Below, one piece after another: positions 7,592 through 14,367 of a stretch of DNA of 24,211 nucleotides. The DNA comes from JACOZM01 sp035289385. GTDB taxonomy: Archaea > Nanobdellota > Nanobdellia > Woesearchaeales > GW2011-AR9. The DNA is taken from contig DATDXI010000035.1 of the NCBI GenBank assembly GCA_035289385.1, positions 1 to 24,211 on the forward strand, in the 5' to 3' direction. Below the pieces are notes generated by a model that was given only the letters and a program-made list of their open reading frames with translations, was not told the origin of the DNA and made no database searches. How positions within the stretch are numbered: the first letter of the stretch is position 1; each line of letters begins with the position of its first letter. The translations under genes and the position numbers were made by a program.

Positions 7592-7801
7592 ATGGGAATA
7601 AAACATATTTTGGGCTTGGACGACTGTCCTTTGACGGACGGGGAGATCATGCAGAAGATAGCGGAAGCGCAGAAGAGAGACGTGAGAGTGATCGAATTTC
7701 CCAACGGAGGAAGGACAGTCAAGCTTTCTTTTAAAGGAATAAACCCAAAAGGGATCATGAAGGATTATGAGCAAAGAGATGAAGATTTCAGTAAAAATTG
7801 A
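7592..7801 (+). CDS. Small hypothetical protein, 69 residues
   Basis: No family recognised. AAGGAG lies about ten bases before the ATG. The sequence LTDGEIMQKIAEAQKRDVRVIEFPNGGRTVKLSFKG suggests a helix followed by two or three strands, a compact alpha/beta or winged-type fold, ending in a charged tail. It is probably in one transcript with the 60-residue gene just upstream. Confidence 0.7.
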   Translation: MGIKHILGLDDCPLTDGEIMQKIAEAQKRDVRVIEFPNGGRTVKLSFKGINPKGIMKDYEQRDEDFSKN

Positions 7802-7818
7802 TTGATTTTAGTGCCATA

Positions 7819-7829
7819 TCATTTATTTA
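7819..7829 (+). promoter_or_regulatory. Possible TATA box of the structured RNA
   Basis: CATTTATTTAG lies about 80 bases before the first long helix of the putative RNA and some 30 bases before a TTGAC/GTCAA hairpin (7849-7863). It could start a plus-strand transcript near 7850. Weak evidence. Confidence 0.25.
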
Positions 7830-7900
7830 GAGTTTATTCTGAGGATACTTGACGATTTGTCAACGCTTCTACAACCCCGACTCCACCGTACGGTATTAAA

Positions 7901-8060
7901 TTCCGTTGAAAATAATGGCAGGTCGTAAAATCCAGCCTGACATTCTGGATAAAGCAATGGTAATGCATTCATTTAAGCATGTGGTCAGGCAAGTAACCTT
8001 TTCTTACGAAGTTATTAATGGATTTTACCTCTTGACCTAGCCACTATTTTAATTGTGGAA
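7901..8060 (+). ncRNA. Putative structured RNA or fold-back element, unidentified
   Basis: This gene-free stretch holds a series of nested helices, from outside inward: TTCC/GGAA (7901, 8057); AAAATA/TATTTT (7909-7914, 8045-8050); TGGC/GCCA (7916-7919, 8040-8043); AGGTC/GACCT (7920-7924, 8034-8038); GTAAAATCCA/TGGATTTTAC (7925-7934, 8019-8028), broken only by small bulges. Inside are two hairpins: GCCTGAC/GTCAGGC (7935-7941, 7984-7990) and AGTAAC/GTTATT (7992-7997, 8011-8016). The result is a long stem with a three-way junction. One G-T pair in the second hairpin slightly favours the plus strand as the RNA. No signatures of RNase P RNA, SRP RNA, 5S rRNA or C/D-box RNA were found. A miniature inverted-repeat element is the main alternative. 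Confidence 0.5.
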
Positions 8061-8086
8061 CCAAATACACACGACTGCACCACAAC

Positions 8087-8095
8087 CTTTTTATT
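8087..8095 (+). promoter_or_regulatory. TATA box of the membrane protein gene
   Basis: CTTTTTATT is centred about 26 bases before the ATG at 8117, as for a leaderless transcript. No ribosome site is seen before that ATG. Confidence 0.4.
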
Positions 8096-8116
8096 CACGA
8101 CGACCTTCCTTCAACT

Positions 8117-8938
8117 ATGAATTACCTGAAAAAAAGTGTTCATCTGACGATAGCAGAGATAAAGCATCATCCTAAGCTGTTCCTGTTGATCATCGTTGTT
8201 CAAGCATTATTGCTGATTACTGTTGCTGCTGTGGGAATCACCTATCAGATGAAGATCGTGACAGACTTGCAGAATGTTGTTAATCCCTTACAGCAAGCCA
8301 ACTATGATCCCGACAGCCTGCAGGAAGGACAACCCTTTCTTGCCGATTTGGCAGGGGTACAGCGAAGTTATCAGCAGTTACAGCAAAATATCCTGGAAGC
8401 AGTATTGATCGTAGCGCTGCTTTATGGTGTAGTCCATAGTGGATTATGGGCATTAAGCCAAAAGTTATATCATCATCTTTCTTGGAAAAAAACAGGAAAG
8501 GTCTGGATAAAAAGCGGAGTTGCTTCTCTTCTTGTCTTCAGCGCGTTTGGGCTGCTTAGCTATCATTTATTAAGAAATCTAATCACTGCAGCAGTCGACG
8601 TAACGTTCTTCTCTCAAGTAGCTCAGTACTTGCTGATAACACTGGGAGTGCTCTATTACTTCTTAAGCATCATCTATGGAATACCAACGATCCATTGGAA
8701 AAAAAATCTCTTGGCAATCTATCATCTAGGGATCAAAAAAATCCATTACTTTATCATTCCCTTGGGGATAAATGTTGTATTGATGTTAGGGACACTTTAC
8801 CTCTTCTCCTTAACTACCGCACAGCCTAGCTTTTTGATCATCATTTTGGCAGGGTTCTTGTTCATAGTTACCGTTGGTATAACCAGAATATTCTTTTTAG
8901 CTAATGTCCAGGAGATCTATGAAAAAAATAATCATTGA
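8117..8938 (+). CDS. Multi-pass membrane protein, unknown function
   Basis: The 273-residue protein is mainly hydrophobic, with about six membrane segments: near residues 21-43, 92-112, 133-152, 165-187, 212-232 and 240-262. Between the first and second lies a roughly 45-residue hydrophilic stretch rich in Q and L (QNVVNPLQQANYDPDSLQ and later QRSYQQLQQN), probably outside the membrane and maybe coiled. Positively charged loops (KKTGKVWIK, HWKKNLLAIYHLGIKK) would lie inside. I see no known transporter motif. Its last 20 bases overlap the start of the PIN-domain gene, so the two are translated from one message. A general role in the membrane is all that can be said. Confidence 0.75.
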   Translation: MNYLKKSVHLTIAEIKHHPKLFLLIIVVQALLLITVAAVGITYQMKIVTDLQNVVNPLQQANYDPDSLQEGQPFLADLAGVQRSYQQLQQNILEAVLIVALLYGVVHSGLWALSQKLYHHLSWKKTGKVWIKSGVASLLVFSAFGLLSYHLLRNLITAAVDVTFFSQVAQYLLITLGVLYYFLSIIYGIPTIHWKKNLLAIYHLGIKKIHYFIIPLGINVVLMLGTLYLFSLTTAQPSFLIIILAGFLFIVTVGITRIFFLANVQEIYEKNNH

Positions 8939-9299
8939 TACGAATGCGCTGATGGCGATAGGAGAGTTAAATATTGATCTATTTACGGAGATAGATTCTG
9001 TCTGCCATTTTAAGTATAAGCTTTATGTTTTGCAAGGGAGCATCGATGAGCTGAAGATGATCATGAAAGACCAACGTGGAAAATTCAAGAGGTCTGCTGC
9101 TCTGGCCTTATCGCTCCTGAAAGCGAAAAAAGTAGATATTCTTCCATCTGAAGGAGATGTTGACGATGTTCTCGCTGTCCTTTCTCATCAAGGAGCATTA
9201 GTTTTGACACAAGATAGGCAGCTCAAAAGACGATTGATGAAACCGTATTTAACCATCCGCCAGAAGAAAAAAGTAGTGATGATTGAAGGAGATCATTGA
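8919..9299 (+). CDS. PIN-domain protein (archaeal Fcf1/Utp24-like)
   Basis: The 126-residue protein has the four acidic positions of PIN-fold RNases: D7 in IIIDTNALM, E44 in SIDELK, D82/D83 in GDVDDVLA, and D99 in LTQDRQLKRRL. Length and motif wording fit the archaeal group related to eukaryotic Fcf1/Utp24, thought to act in rRNA processing, rather than VapC toxins. There is no antitoxin gene beside it, which also argues against a toxin. GGAG lies four bases before the ATG at 8919. A start at 8904 is in frame but lacks this site. It overlaps the preceding membrane protein gene by 20 bases and is convergent with the DUF1003 gene. Confidence 0.8.
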   Translation: MKKIIIDTNALMAIGELNIDLFTEIDSVCHFKYKLYVLQGSIDELKMIMKDQRGKFKRSAALALSLLKAKKVDILPSEGDVDDVLAVLSHQGALVLTQDRQLKRRLMKPYLTIRQKKKVVMIEGDH

Positions 9300-9301
9300 G
9301 A

Positions 9302-9718
9302 TTATCTTAGTTTTTTCTCTAACAACCTTTTGATGCTTTCCAATTCTTTCTGCAGATGCTGGACTTCTCTCTCCGCTTTTCTGTTGACCTGATAATCATA
9401 TTTAGCGAATTGCCTGTCACGCTCTGCCTGTCGGTTTTGGGCCATCAATATCACCGGGGCTTGCAGAGCTGCTATCGTGGATAAGCAGAGATTTAGCAAG
9501 ATGAAAGGATAAGGATCAAACCTATAGATAAGCCAGAGAGTATTGAAGATAACCCAAGCGATAAGAATAGCGATGAAGATGAAGATAAATCTCCAGCTTC
9601 CCGCAAACAGCGCCAAACGATCGGCCGCTACTTCGCCAACTGTTCTTTTCTGAAAAAGAGGATGGATCTTCTTGCCGTTAGAAGTAGATGGGTTGTCAGC
9701 ACCTCTTTTTTCAGCCAT
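9302..9718 (-). CDS. DUF1003 membrane protein
   Basis: The hallmark block of DUF1003 is plain: FDPYPFILLNLCLSTIAALQAPVILMAQNRQ, broken into the segments FDPYPFILLNL, AALQAP and QNRQAERDR, followed by DYQVNRKAE. There are two membrane helices (about residues 43-65 and 70-92) with a short loop, a polar N-terminal tail, and a C-terminal coiled coil (QHLQKELESIKRLLEKK). The length, 138 residues, is slightly short for the family. The biochemical role is unknown. A TATA-like TTAATAAATAATC about 25 bases before the ATG suggests a leaderless mRNA. It ends two bases from the convergent PIN gene. Confidence 0.9.
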   Translation of the reverse strand: MAEKRGADNPSTSNGKKIHPLFQKRTVGEVAADRLALFAGSWRFIFIFIAILIAWVIFNTLWLIYRFDPYPFILLNLCLSTIAALQAPVILMAQNRQAERDRQFAKYDYQVNRKAEREVQHLQKELESIKRLLEKKLR

Positions 9719-9810
9719 AGTTTTGTTAAGTGAAGATTATTTATTAATCTTACTATTTGCTTCTTGGATGATGTATCTCTTATCACAACACTTGAACTAT
9801 CCAGCAAAAA

Positions 9811-9848
9811 GCATTTAAAGGAAAGGAAATCTTTGGTGGGAAAGGAGG
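9811..9848 (+). promoter_or_regulatory. Promoter and ribosome site of thioredoxin gene
   Basis: CATTTAAAGG (about 9809-9818) is a TATA-like box. AAAGGAGGT (9840-9848) is a near-perfect Shine-Dalgarno sequence nine bases before the ATG, the strongest in the window, suggesting high translation. Confidence 0.6.
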
Positions 9849-9857
9849 TATCAACCT

Positions 9858-10184
9858 ATGGTTACGGAATTAAACTCAGGAAATTTTTCTAAGGAAGTGG
9901 AGCAGGCAACAACTCCAGTTATCGTAGATTTTTGGGCATCGTGGTGCGGCCCGTGCAGGATGATGGCGCCAACGTTTGCAGAATTGAGCTCTGAATACAA
10001 AGGGAAGCTGAAGTTTGCAAAATTGTCAACAGAAGATTACCCAGACATCGCTTCACAGCATAGCATCACTGGTATCCCCTGTTTTATCATCTTCAACAAA
10101 GGAGAAGAAGTGGATAGGATCATCGGAGCAGCGCCAAAGGCAGCATTTAAGGCGAAGATTGATACGGTTTTAGGGATGATTTAA
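9858..10184 (+). CDS. trx: Thioredoxin
   Basis: This 108-residue protein is a standard thioredoxin. It has VIVDFWASWCGPCRM with the redox pair C30/C33 in the classic WCGPC motif. The buried Asp (D24) and the cis-Pro loop TGIPCFIIF follow, with an extra Cys after the cis-Pro. It ends with a helix after GAAPKAAF. It reduces protein disulfides in the cytosol, itself reduced by a thioredoxin reductase not seen here. It has its own promoter and a very strong ribosome site. The neighbouring DUF1003 gene diverges from it, and the next gene (10236) is 51 bases downstream on the same strand, so read-through is possible but not required. Confidence 0.95.
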   Translation: MVTELNSGNFSKEVEQATTPVIVDFWASWCGPCRMMAPTFAELSSEYKGKLKFAKLSTEDYPDIASQHSITGIPCFIIFNKGEEVDRIIGAAPKAAFKAKIDTVLGMI

Positions 10185-10235
10185 ATAGTCCTTCATTTAG
10201 ACTTTAGAGAGAGGTGCACTTCAAGTGTATTTTGG

Positions 10236-11555
10236 ATGTACATATTTAAACATCATCATCAAAAAAATTTGGAAAATTTCTCCAGAACACTGCTTCGCCT
10301 AGGCTTGAAGGTTGATTCGCAGGGTAACCTCTTCCGAGGCTTGCGCAGGCTAGCACAGGCAAAGTCTTCATCTAAAGAATACAGAGTTTTGGCGGCAACA
10401 ACATATCGGCTTGCTGATGCTTGTCAGCAGTTTTATGCAGAAGTTCAGGCTTTACGATCGCCCCACCAATCAACAAAGCAGCTTCAGGAAGGTTTATCTC
10501 TGATTGTCGCACAGAGTGAGCAGCTGATCATATTAAGCAAGCAGTTGACTCAACATCTCCAGCAAGGTAATAGTAATAGTTTTCAGCAACAGGTATCCTC
10601 TCTTGAAGCGCTATTGCAGCAAACAAAGGAAAAAATAGATGGACTAACGGCTGCTACTGAAGAAGTGTATCCAGGTACCGCTCCCTGCATTCGGGGAGAA
10701 GCTCTTCGTATCAGCAGACGTCTCCCAAAAGCAAAAGTCATGCTAGCTGTCCTTCTGCTGGGAGCTGCCGCTTCTTTTTTCAGCGGTTGCGTCAGGCCGA
10801 CGACGAAGCAGCTTTTAGAGAGCGAAACTTTTCAGGAATTGGTTTCTCTAGAGAAAGTTTCTCACGTCCAGGGCTTGCTAAAGAAAGAACTGGAAAAAAA
10901 ATATAGTGCTGCGGTAAATCTGCTTCGGCTAGGAGAATATATCATCCCAAAAAACATCTTTAATGCCTATGTAGCTGTTGTTGATGATCGGCCAGGAGTT
11001 GCTGCTAGCCGTGCCGGCGCTTTTCTTTTTTTAAATTATTTGAACACCCCCGAAAGGAAGGCAAAATTTCTTTCTGCTTTGCATAATCTTGGTGCAAACT
11101 CAGATGAAATACAAGCCTATTTCACTATCTTTACACAAGCAGGGGTCATTGTGTTTAGTACAGTATGCCTTGAAAATAATTCTCTCCTCACCGACTTACC
11201 ACATGAACGAATGCATCGGGAAATGAGCAAACTTTCTTCTGCTGACCGGAGCTACCTAAAAAATGTGGTCAAACAACTGCTACGAAAAACATATTCCCTT
11301 AAAGAAGCTAAAGAGAAAGGAATTATCGGCGCTCAAGATAAGACCTATTATTCTCAGGAATTTCCAGCTGTAAATGAGATGCCGCTAAACCCCATACCCG
11401 GGGCAATCACTTCAAAAGTCCATCTTTCTTGGGAGGAGTTTTATACTTATCTGGCGGGAGGACTATTTACACCTTCAACGACAGAAGCTCTACGTCTTGA
11501 ATACCCTCAGGCTTACCGGATATGGTTAAACATCAAACAAAAAGTTGCCCTTTGA
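10236..11555 (+). CDS. Coiled-coil protein with central membrane/lipobox segment and HExxH motif
   Basis: I do not recognise the family. Residues 1-145 are helical and Q-rich, probably coiled coil. Residues 166-184 are a hydrophobic segment (KVMLAVLLLGAAASFF) ending in SGC (C185), much like a lipoprotein signal peptide but placed in the middle. Residues 186-439 form a globular domain with HERMH at 323-327, a possible HExxH zinc-protease site, followed by an E in REMSK and no obvious third ligand. The ATG at 10236 has GAGGTG 20 bases upstream, rather far. An internal ATG at 10740 (M169) would yield a normal secreted lipoprotein of 271 residues, so an internal start or a fusion should be considered. 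Confidence 0.6.
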   Translation: MYIFKHHHQKNLENFSRTLLRLGLKVDSQGNLFRGLRRLAQAKSSSKEYRVLAATTYRLADACQQFYAEVQALRSPHQSTKQLQEGLSLIVAQSEQLIILSKQLTQHLQQGNSNSFQQQVSSLEALLQQTKEKIDGLTAATEEVYPGTAPCIRGEALRISRRLPKAKVMLAVLLLGAAASFFSGCVRPTTKQLLESETFQELVSLEKVSHVQGLLKKELEKKYSAAVNLLRLGEYIIPKNIFNAYVAVVDDRPGVAASRAGAFLFLNYLNTPERKAKFLSALHNLGANSDEIQAYFTIFTQAGVIVFSTVCLENNSLLTDLPHERMHREMSKLSSADRSYLKNVVKQLLRKTYSLKEAKEKGIIGAQDKTYYSQEFPAVNEMPLNPIPGAITSKVHLSWEEFYTYLAGGLFTPSTTEALRLEYPQAYRIWLNIKQKVAL

Positions 11556-11604
11556 TCTTTATATTAAACAAAGACTAAAAAGTACCTTAAAAATGAACAA
11601 ATAC

Positions 11605-11614
11605 ATTTAAAAAC
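11605..11614 (+). promoter_or_regulatory. TATA box of the Bud32 gene
   Basis: ACATTTAAAAAC is centred about 25 bases before the ATG at 11633, which has no ribosome site; a leaderless message is likely. Confidence 0.45.
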
Positions 11615-11632
11615 TGTAGATATTCTCTGGGC

Positions 11633-12244
11633 ATGATGTTAAAGATAGCCCAAGGAGCAGAAGCGATCATCTATCAGGATAATCAGACAGTCATCAAAGA
11701 AAGGTTCAGCAAGAAGTACCGCTTAGCCCATCTTGACGAGTCATTACGGCAGTTCAGGACAAGAAGAGAAGCTAAGATCTTAGGCAGATTAGAAGAGATG
11801 AACTTTCCTGCGCCACATCTCCTTCATTTTTCAGACAAACGGATGTCTATCACCATGGATTTTCTTCCCGGAGAAAAGTTGAAAGATGTTTTAGACAAAG
11901 GAGATGATTTCCAGCAATTGGGAAGAAAGATGGGAGAAAATATAGGGAAATTACATACTGAAAATATCATCCATGGCGATCTCACCACATCTAATATGAT
12001 TGTTCATCAGGGCAAATTACGTTTCCTGGATTTTGGGTTGAGCTCTTTTTCAGAGAAAGTTGAAGATAAAGCGGTTGACTTATTTCTCTTGGAGAGAGCT
12101 TTAGAGAGCAAGCATCATCAGCTGTATCCGGATATCTTTAACCAAGTCTTAGAAGGCTATAAGGAAAGTAACCCCGAAGCAGAAGAAGTTCTGCAACGGC
12201 TGGAACAGGTACGGTCTCGAGGAAGGAATAAACCCAGAAGCTGA
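11633..12244 (+). CDS. bud32: Bud32 kinase/ATPase of the KEOPS complex
   Basis: The 203-residue protein is a small RIO/piD261-type kinase. It has a glycine-poor N lobe (IAQGAEAIIYQDN), the phosphate-anchor lysine VIKERF (K22), RTRREAKIL with the conserved Glu (E46), the catalytic loop HGDLTTSNMIV (D116, N121), and FLDFGLSS (D133). The pattern HGDLTTSN and DFGLS, and the size, are diagnostic of Bud32. In KEOPS it supports Kae1 in making t6A37 on tRNAs that read ANN codons. The C terminus ends in the basic RSRGRNKPRS tail typical of the family. Kae1 is not adjacent; in many archaea the two genes are fused or linked. A 120-residue Cys-containing gene follows five bases later. Confidence 0.93.
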   Translation: MMLKIAQGAEAIIYQDNQTVIKERFSKKYRLAHLDESLRQFRTRREAKILGRLEEMNFPAPHLLHFSDKRMSITMDFLPGEKLKDVLDKGDDFQQLGRKMGENIGKLHTENIIHGDLTTSNMIVHQGKLRFLDFGLSSFSEKVEDKAVDLFLLERALESKHHQLYPDIFNQVLEGYKESNPEAEEVLQRLEQVRSRGRNKPRS

Positions 12245-12249
12245 TTCTT

Positions 12250-12612
12250 ATGGATACAGGTATTGAAGTCAACATAGAAGGAAATGACGCTCCGAGATAT
12301 GTCCCCACTGATAGAAGGCTTAGCTTACAATATCCGTTGTGGATAGAGCATCTGTATTTTCTACGACAACAGAATCCTAACGTTACCCTGGATCAGGCTA
12401 TCATGGATTTTAGCGATCATGAACGGAGAGGTAGTCCTCCTTATGGGGTGATCATCGGTGATGAGATTGACAGAAGATACGGCACAGTTATGGCTAGTTG
12501 TGACAGCAAATGCGGTGTCGGAAATTGTCCAGGAGAAATAACCTATTGTGCCAAAACAAAAAATGAGATTAAAGCAGAGTTGGGTTTGCCCATCATTGAT
12601 GGAAATTCATAG
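12250..12612 (+). CDS. Hypothetical protein with four-Cys cluster
   Basis: No family recognised. The 120-residue protein starts five bases after the Bud32 stop with no ribosome site of its own, so translation is probably coupled. The N-terminal two thirds are polar, with a predicted helix WIEHLYFLRQQNPN. Near the C terminus the segment CDSKCGVGNCPGEITYC (about residues 84-100) has Cys spaced C-x3-C-x4-C-x6-C, able to bind zinc or an Fe-S cluster. Its position after Bud32 might link it to tRNA modification or translation, but this is inference only. It converges with the MnmC-like gene. Confidence 0.7.
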   Translation: MDTGIEVNIEGNDAPRYVPTDRRLSLQYPLWIEHLYFLRQQNPNVTLDQAIMDFSDHERRGSPPYGVIIGDEIDRRYGTVMASCDSKCGVGNCPGEITYCAKTKNEIKAELGLPIIDGNS

Positions 12613-12638
12613 TATTTTGTTATCTTTCACAACAAAAT

Positions 12639-13367
12639 CTAAAGCCACTTTGTAGCTATCGTTCCTGGCCCTCTTCTCCCCACGATTGGGCCGTCATCAT
12701 ACATCAATCCGGAAGCAGCCATATTCTCCCGAACCATTCTGGCGCAGGAAAACGTGGCAAGAATACCTTCCGGCTTCAGAACGCGGAACATCTCTTTAAA
12801 GAAAGCCTGCTGCCACATCTCCGGAGAAGTTTTAGGAGAGAAAGGATCAAAGAAGATGGCATCAAAATTATTCTCTGGAAGTTGCTTTGATGTTTCCCGG
12901 GCATCACCTAAGATGACGTTTACGGAAACATTCCCTTCCTTAAAGGAAAGGTTCTTAGGAGTTAATCTTTTGTAATGCTTGAAAAAAGAGATCGGAGGGT
13001 TTACCTCTTGAATTTTTTGGATTATTTGTGGATCAAATTCTAAGCAAATAACATCAATAGGACATTGAGGATACTCTTCCAGAGCTTCAGAGATGGCCAT
13101 AGCAGAATTATAGCCTAATCCTGAACAGACGTCGAGGATGGTTATTTTTGTTGTTGCGCCGTTACTTTCTTTACTGGTAGTATCTTTTACGTTGTCTTCT
13201 TTGATGTTACTCTCCTTGATTTTTCTTGCCAACTCTCTGATCTTACAGGGGATAGCATACTTCTTCAGCGCTTCTTCAACAGCGCCAGTCTGGGAATGGT
13301 ATGTCTCCTGCACCTGTTCGTTGAGGAAAGTTTCGGTATTGTCAGCAGTGATGATTTTTTTGAGCAT
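12639..13367 (-). CDS. MnmC-like SAM-dependent methyltransferase
   Basis: The 242 residues show a Rossmann methyltransferase related to the MnmC N-terminal domain. TADNTETFLNE and ETYHSQTGAVEEA match the family's opening (DGSxT...E.YHS..GA..E). LDVCSGLGYNSAMA is motif I, VICLEFDP motif II, VNVILGDARE an acidic loop, and FDAIFFDPFSPKTSPEMW the signature FxDxFSPxxxPxxW. ILATFSCARMVRENMAASG follows the ATY...VRxxLxxAG block. Bacterial MnmC finishes mnm5s2U34 in tRNA; stand-alone archaeal relatives probably act on wobble uridine too. Residues about 50-75 form a K/E/S/T/N-rich insert between the start region and motif I. The gene lies 32 bases downstream of GINS51 on the same strand. Confidence 0.85.
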   Translation of the reverse strand: MLKKIITADNTETFLNEQVQETYHSQTGAVEEALKKYAIPCKIRELARKIKESNIKEDNVKDTTSKESNGATTKITILDVCSGLGYNSAMAISEALEEYPQCPIDVICLEFDPQIIQKIQEVNPPISFFKHYKRLTPKNLSFKEGNVSVNVILGDARETSKQLPENNFDAIFFDPFSPKTSPEMWQQAFFKEMFRVLKPEGILATFSCARMVRENMAASGLMYDDGPIVGRRGPGTIATKWL

Positions 13368-13399
13368 ATCATAGCAAAATAGATTTTATTTAAAAAACT

Positions 13400-14176
13400 T
13401 CACACCTTCTCCGCCCGTCCTTTCCTCACCAATAAATCAGCAACTTCAGAAAAGATAGTTGTCTCTTCTCCTACTTCAAATGGGCCGTATTCCTTCATGT
13501 CTTTCCACATAAAACTAGGCACGGGATGAAGAAACTTAATTTTTGCTGCTGCGGAAAGTGATTTACTAAGAGGGACAGCTGCTTCAGAGGCAGGTTTTGA
13601 AGGTGAAGATACTGATGATGCTTTTGCAGGAGGAGAATGGGGATTAGATGGAGAAGAAGGTGAGGAAGGAAAAAGAGAGGAATGGAAAGGAGATGAAGAT
13701 AAGGAAGAAGATGAAGATAGTGAGGATATACTAGAAGGCTTAGCTGGAAGATCGACGATATCCGGCAATTCCCCTTTAAACAGCTGGTGTAAGACACCTC
13801 TCCGAAACATATCAAGTGTTTGTAACGTCTGCTCATAGAACTGCTTTTCCAAACGCAGCATAGAAGAGGTATCAATGATGTCTGACCCCGTACGAGACTT
13901 ATTCATGGCGATATCCATAATCTTTTTCTCCCTCAACTCATATAACTGCTTGATGATCCTCTTGATACTTCTCAGTTCATATTCCAGCTTATCCCGCTCT
14001 CCAACGGCAAAGAAGTCATCGCCTTTCTTCTTGGAATCGATCAAAGACTGTTTTTCCCGTAGATAAGCAACAATATCAACGAAAAAAGAATCGTCTAATT
14101 TCTGCAAATCCTCCCTCTTCTTCTCATTGCGAAGGATATCGTACAGAGTTTCTAACGTAATCTTTATTTCATTCAT
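13400..14176 (-). CDS. gins51: GINS51-type replication factor (archaeal GINS subunit)
   Basis: The N-terminal helical A domain (residues 1-145, LYDILRNEKKREDLQKLDDSF onward, split here at LYDILRNEKK and REDLQKL) and the short C-terminal B domain (212-258; KIKFLHPVPSFMWKDMKEYG, then GPFEVGEETTI and LLVRKGRAEKV) have the order A-B of the Gins51/Psf1-Sld5 group. The B-domain pattern VPxFxxxDxxxYGPF plus LLxxKGxAE is nearly diagnostic. GINS joins MCM and a RecJ-like/Cdc45 protein in the replicative helicase. The odd part is the linker, about residues 146-211: a long stretch of S and P, with A and K, far longer than usual and probably disordered. The neighbour downstream is the MnmC-like gene. Confidence 0.87.
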   Translation of the reverse strand: MNEIKITLETLYDILRNEKKREDLQKLDDSFFVDIVAYLREKQSLIDSKKKGDDFFAVGERDKLEYELRSIKRIIKQLYELREKKIMDIAMNKSRTGSDIIDTSSMLRLEKQFYEQTLQTLDMFRRGVLHQLFKGELPDIVDLPAKPSSISSLSSSSSLSSSPFHSSLFPSSPSSPSNPHSPPAKASSVSSPSKPASEAAVPLSKSLSAAAKIKFLHPVPSFMWKDMKEYGPFEVGEETTIFSEVADLLVRKGRAEKV

Positions 14177-14367
14177 CGATTATCCGAAGAGAGATATCCC
14201 TATTGGATATTCCCACTCCCCCATGCCTTCAGAAGAATGGAGCATTTTAAAGCTTATTGTTCTTCCAGCAAATAGATTCCCTATTTAACGATGCAGGCAG
14301 ATTATTTCACCACCTAGTAGCAATTACCATACAAATGTTTTTAAAGAGCTGTTCAAACCAGAAATGA

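Noticed and set aside
7801..8116. RNase P RNA, SRP RNA, 5S rRNA or C/D-box RNA in the gene-free stretch
   Set aside because: No conserved P4-type sequence, SRP helix 8 loop, 5S arms, or RUGAUGA/CUGA boxes were found, so only an unidentified structure is reported.
8919..9299. VapC toxin of a toxin-antitoxin pair
   Set aside because: Motifs fit the Fcf1-like PIN group better, and the upstream gene is a large membrane protein, not an antitoxin.
13495..13875. A 126-residue Leu/His/Ser-rich frame on the minus strand
   Set aside because: It is an out-of-frame reading of the GINS51 Ser/Pro linker; its low-complexity composition comes from that repeat-like DNA.
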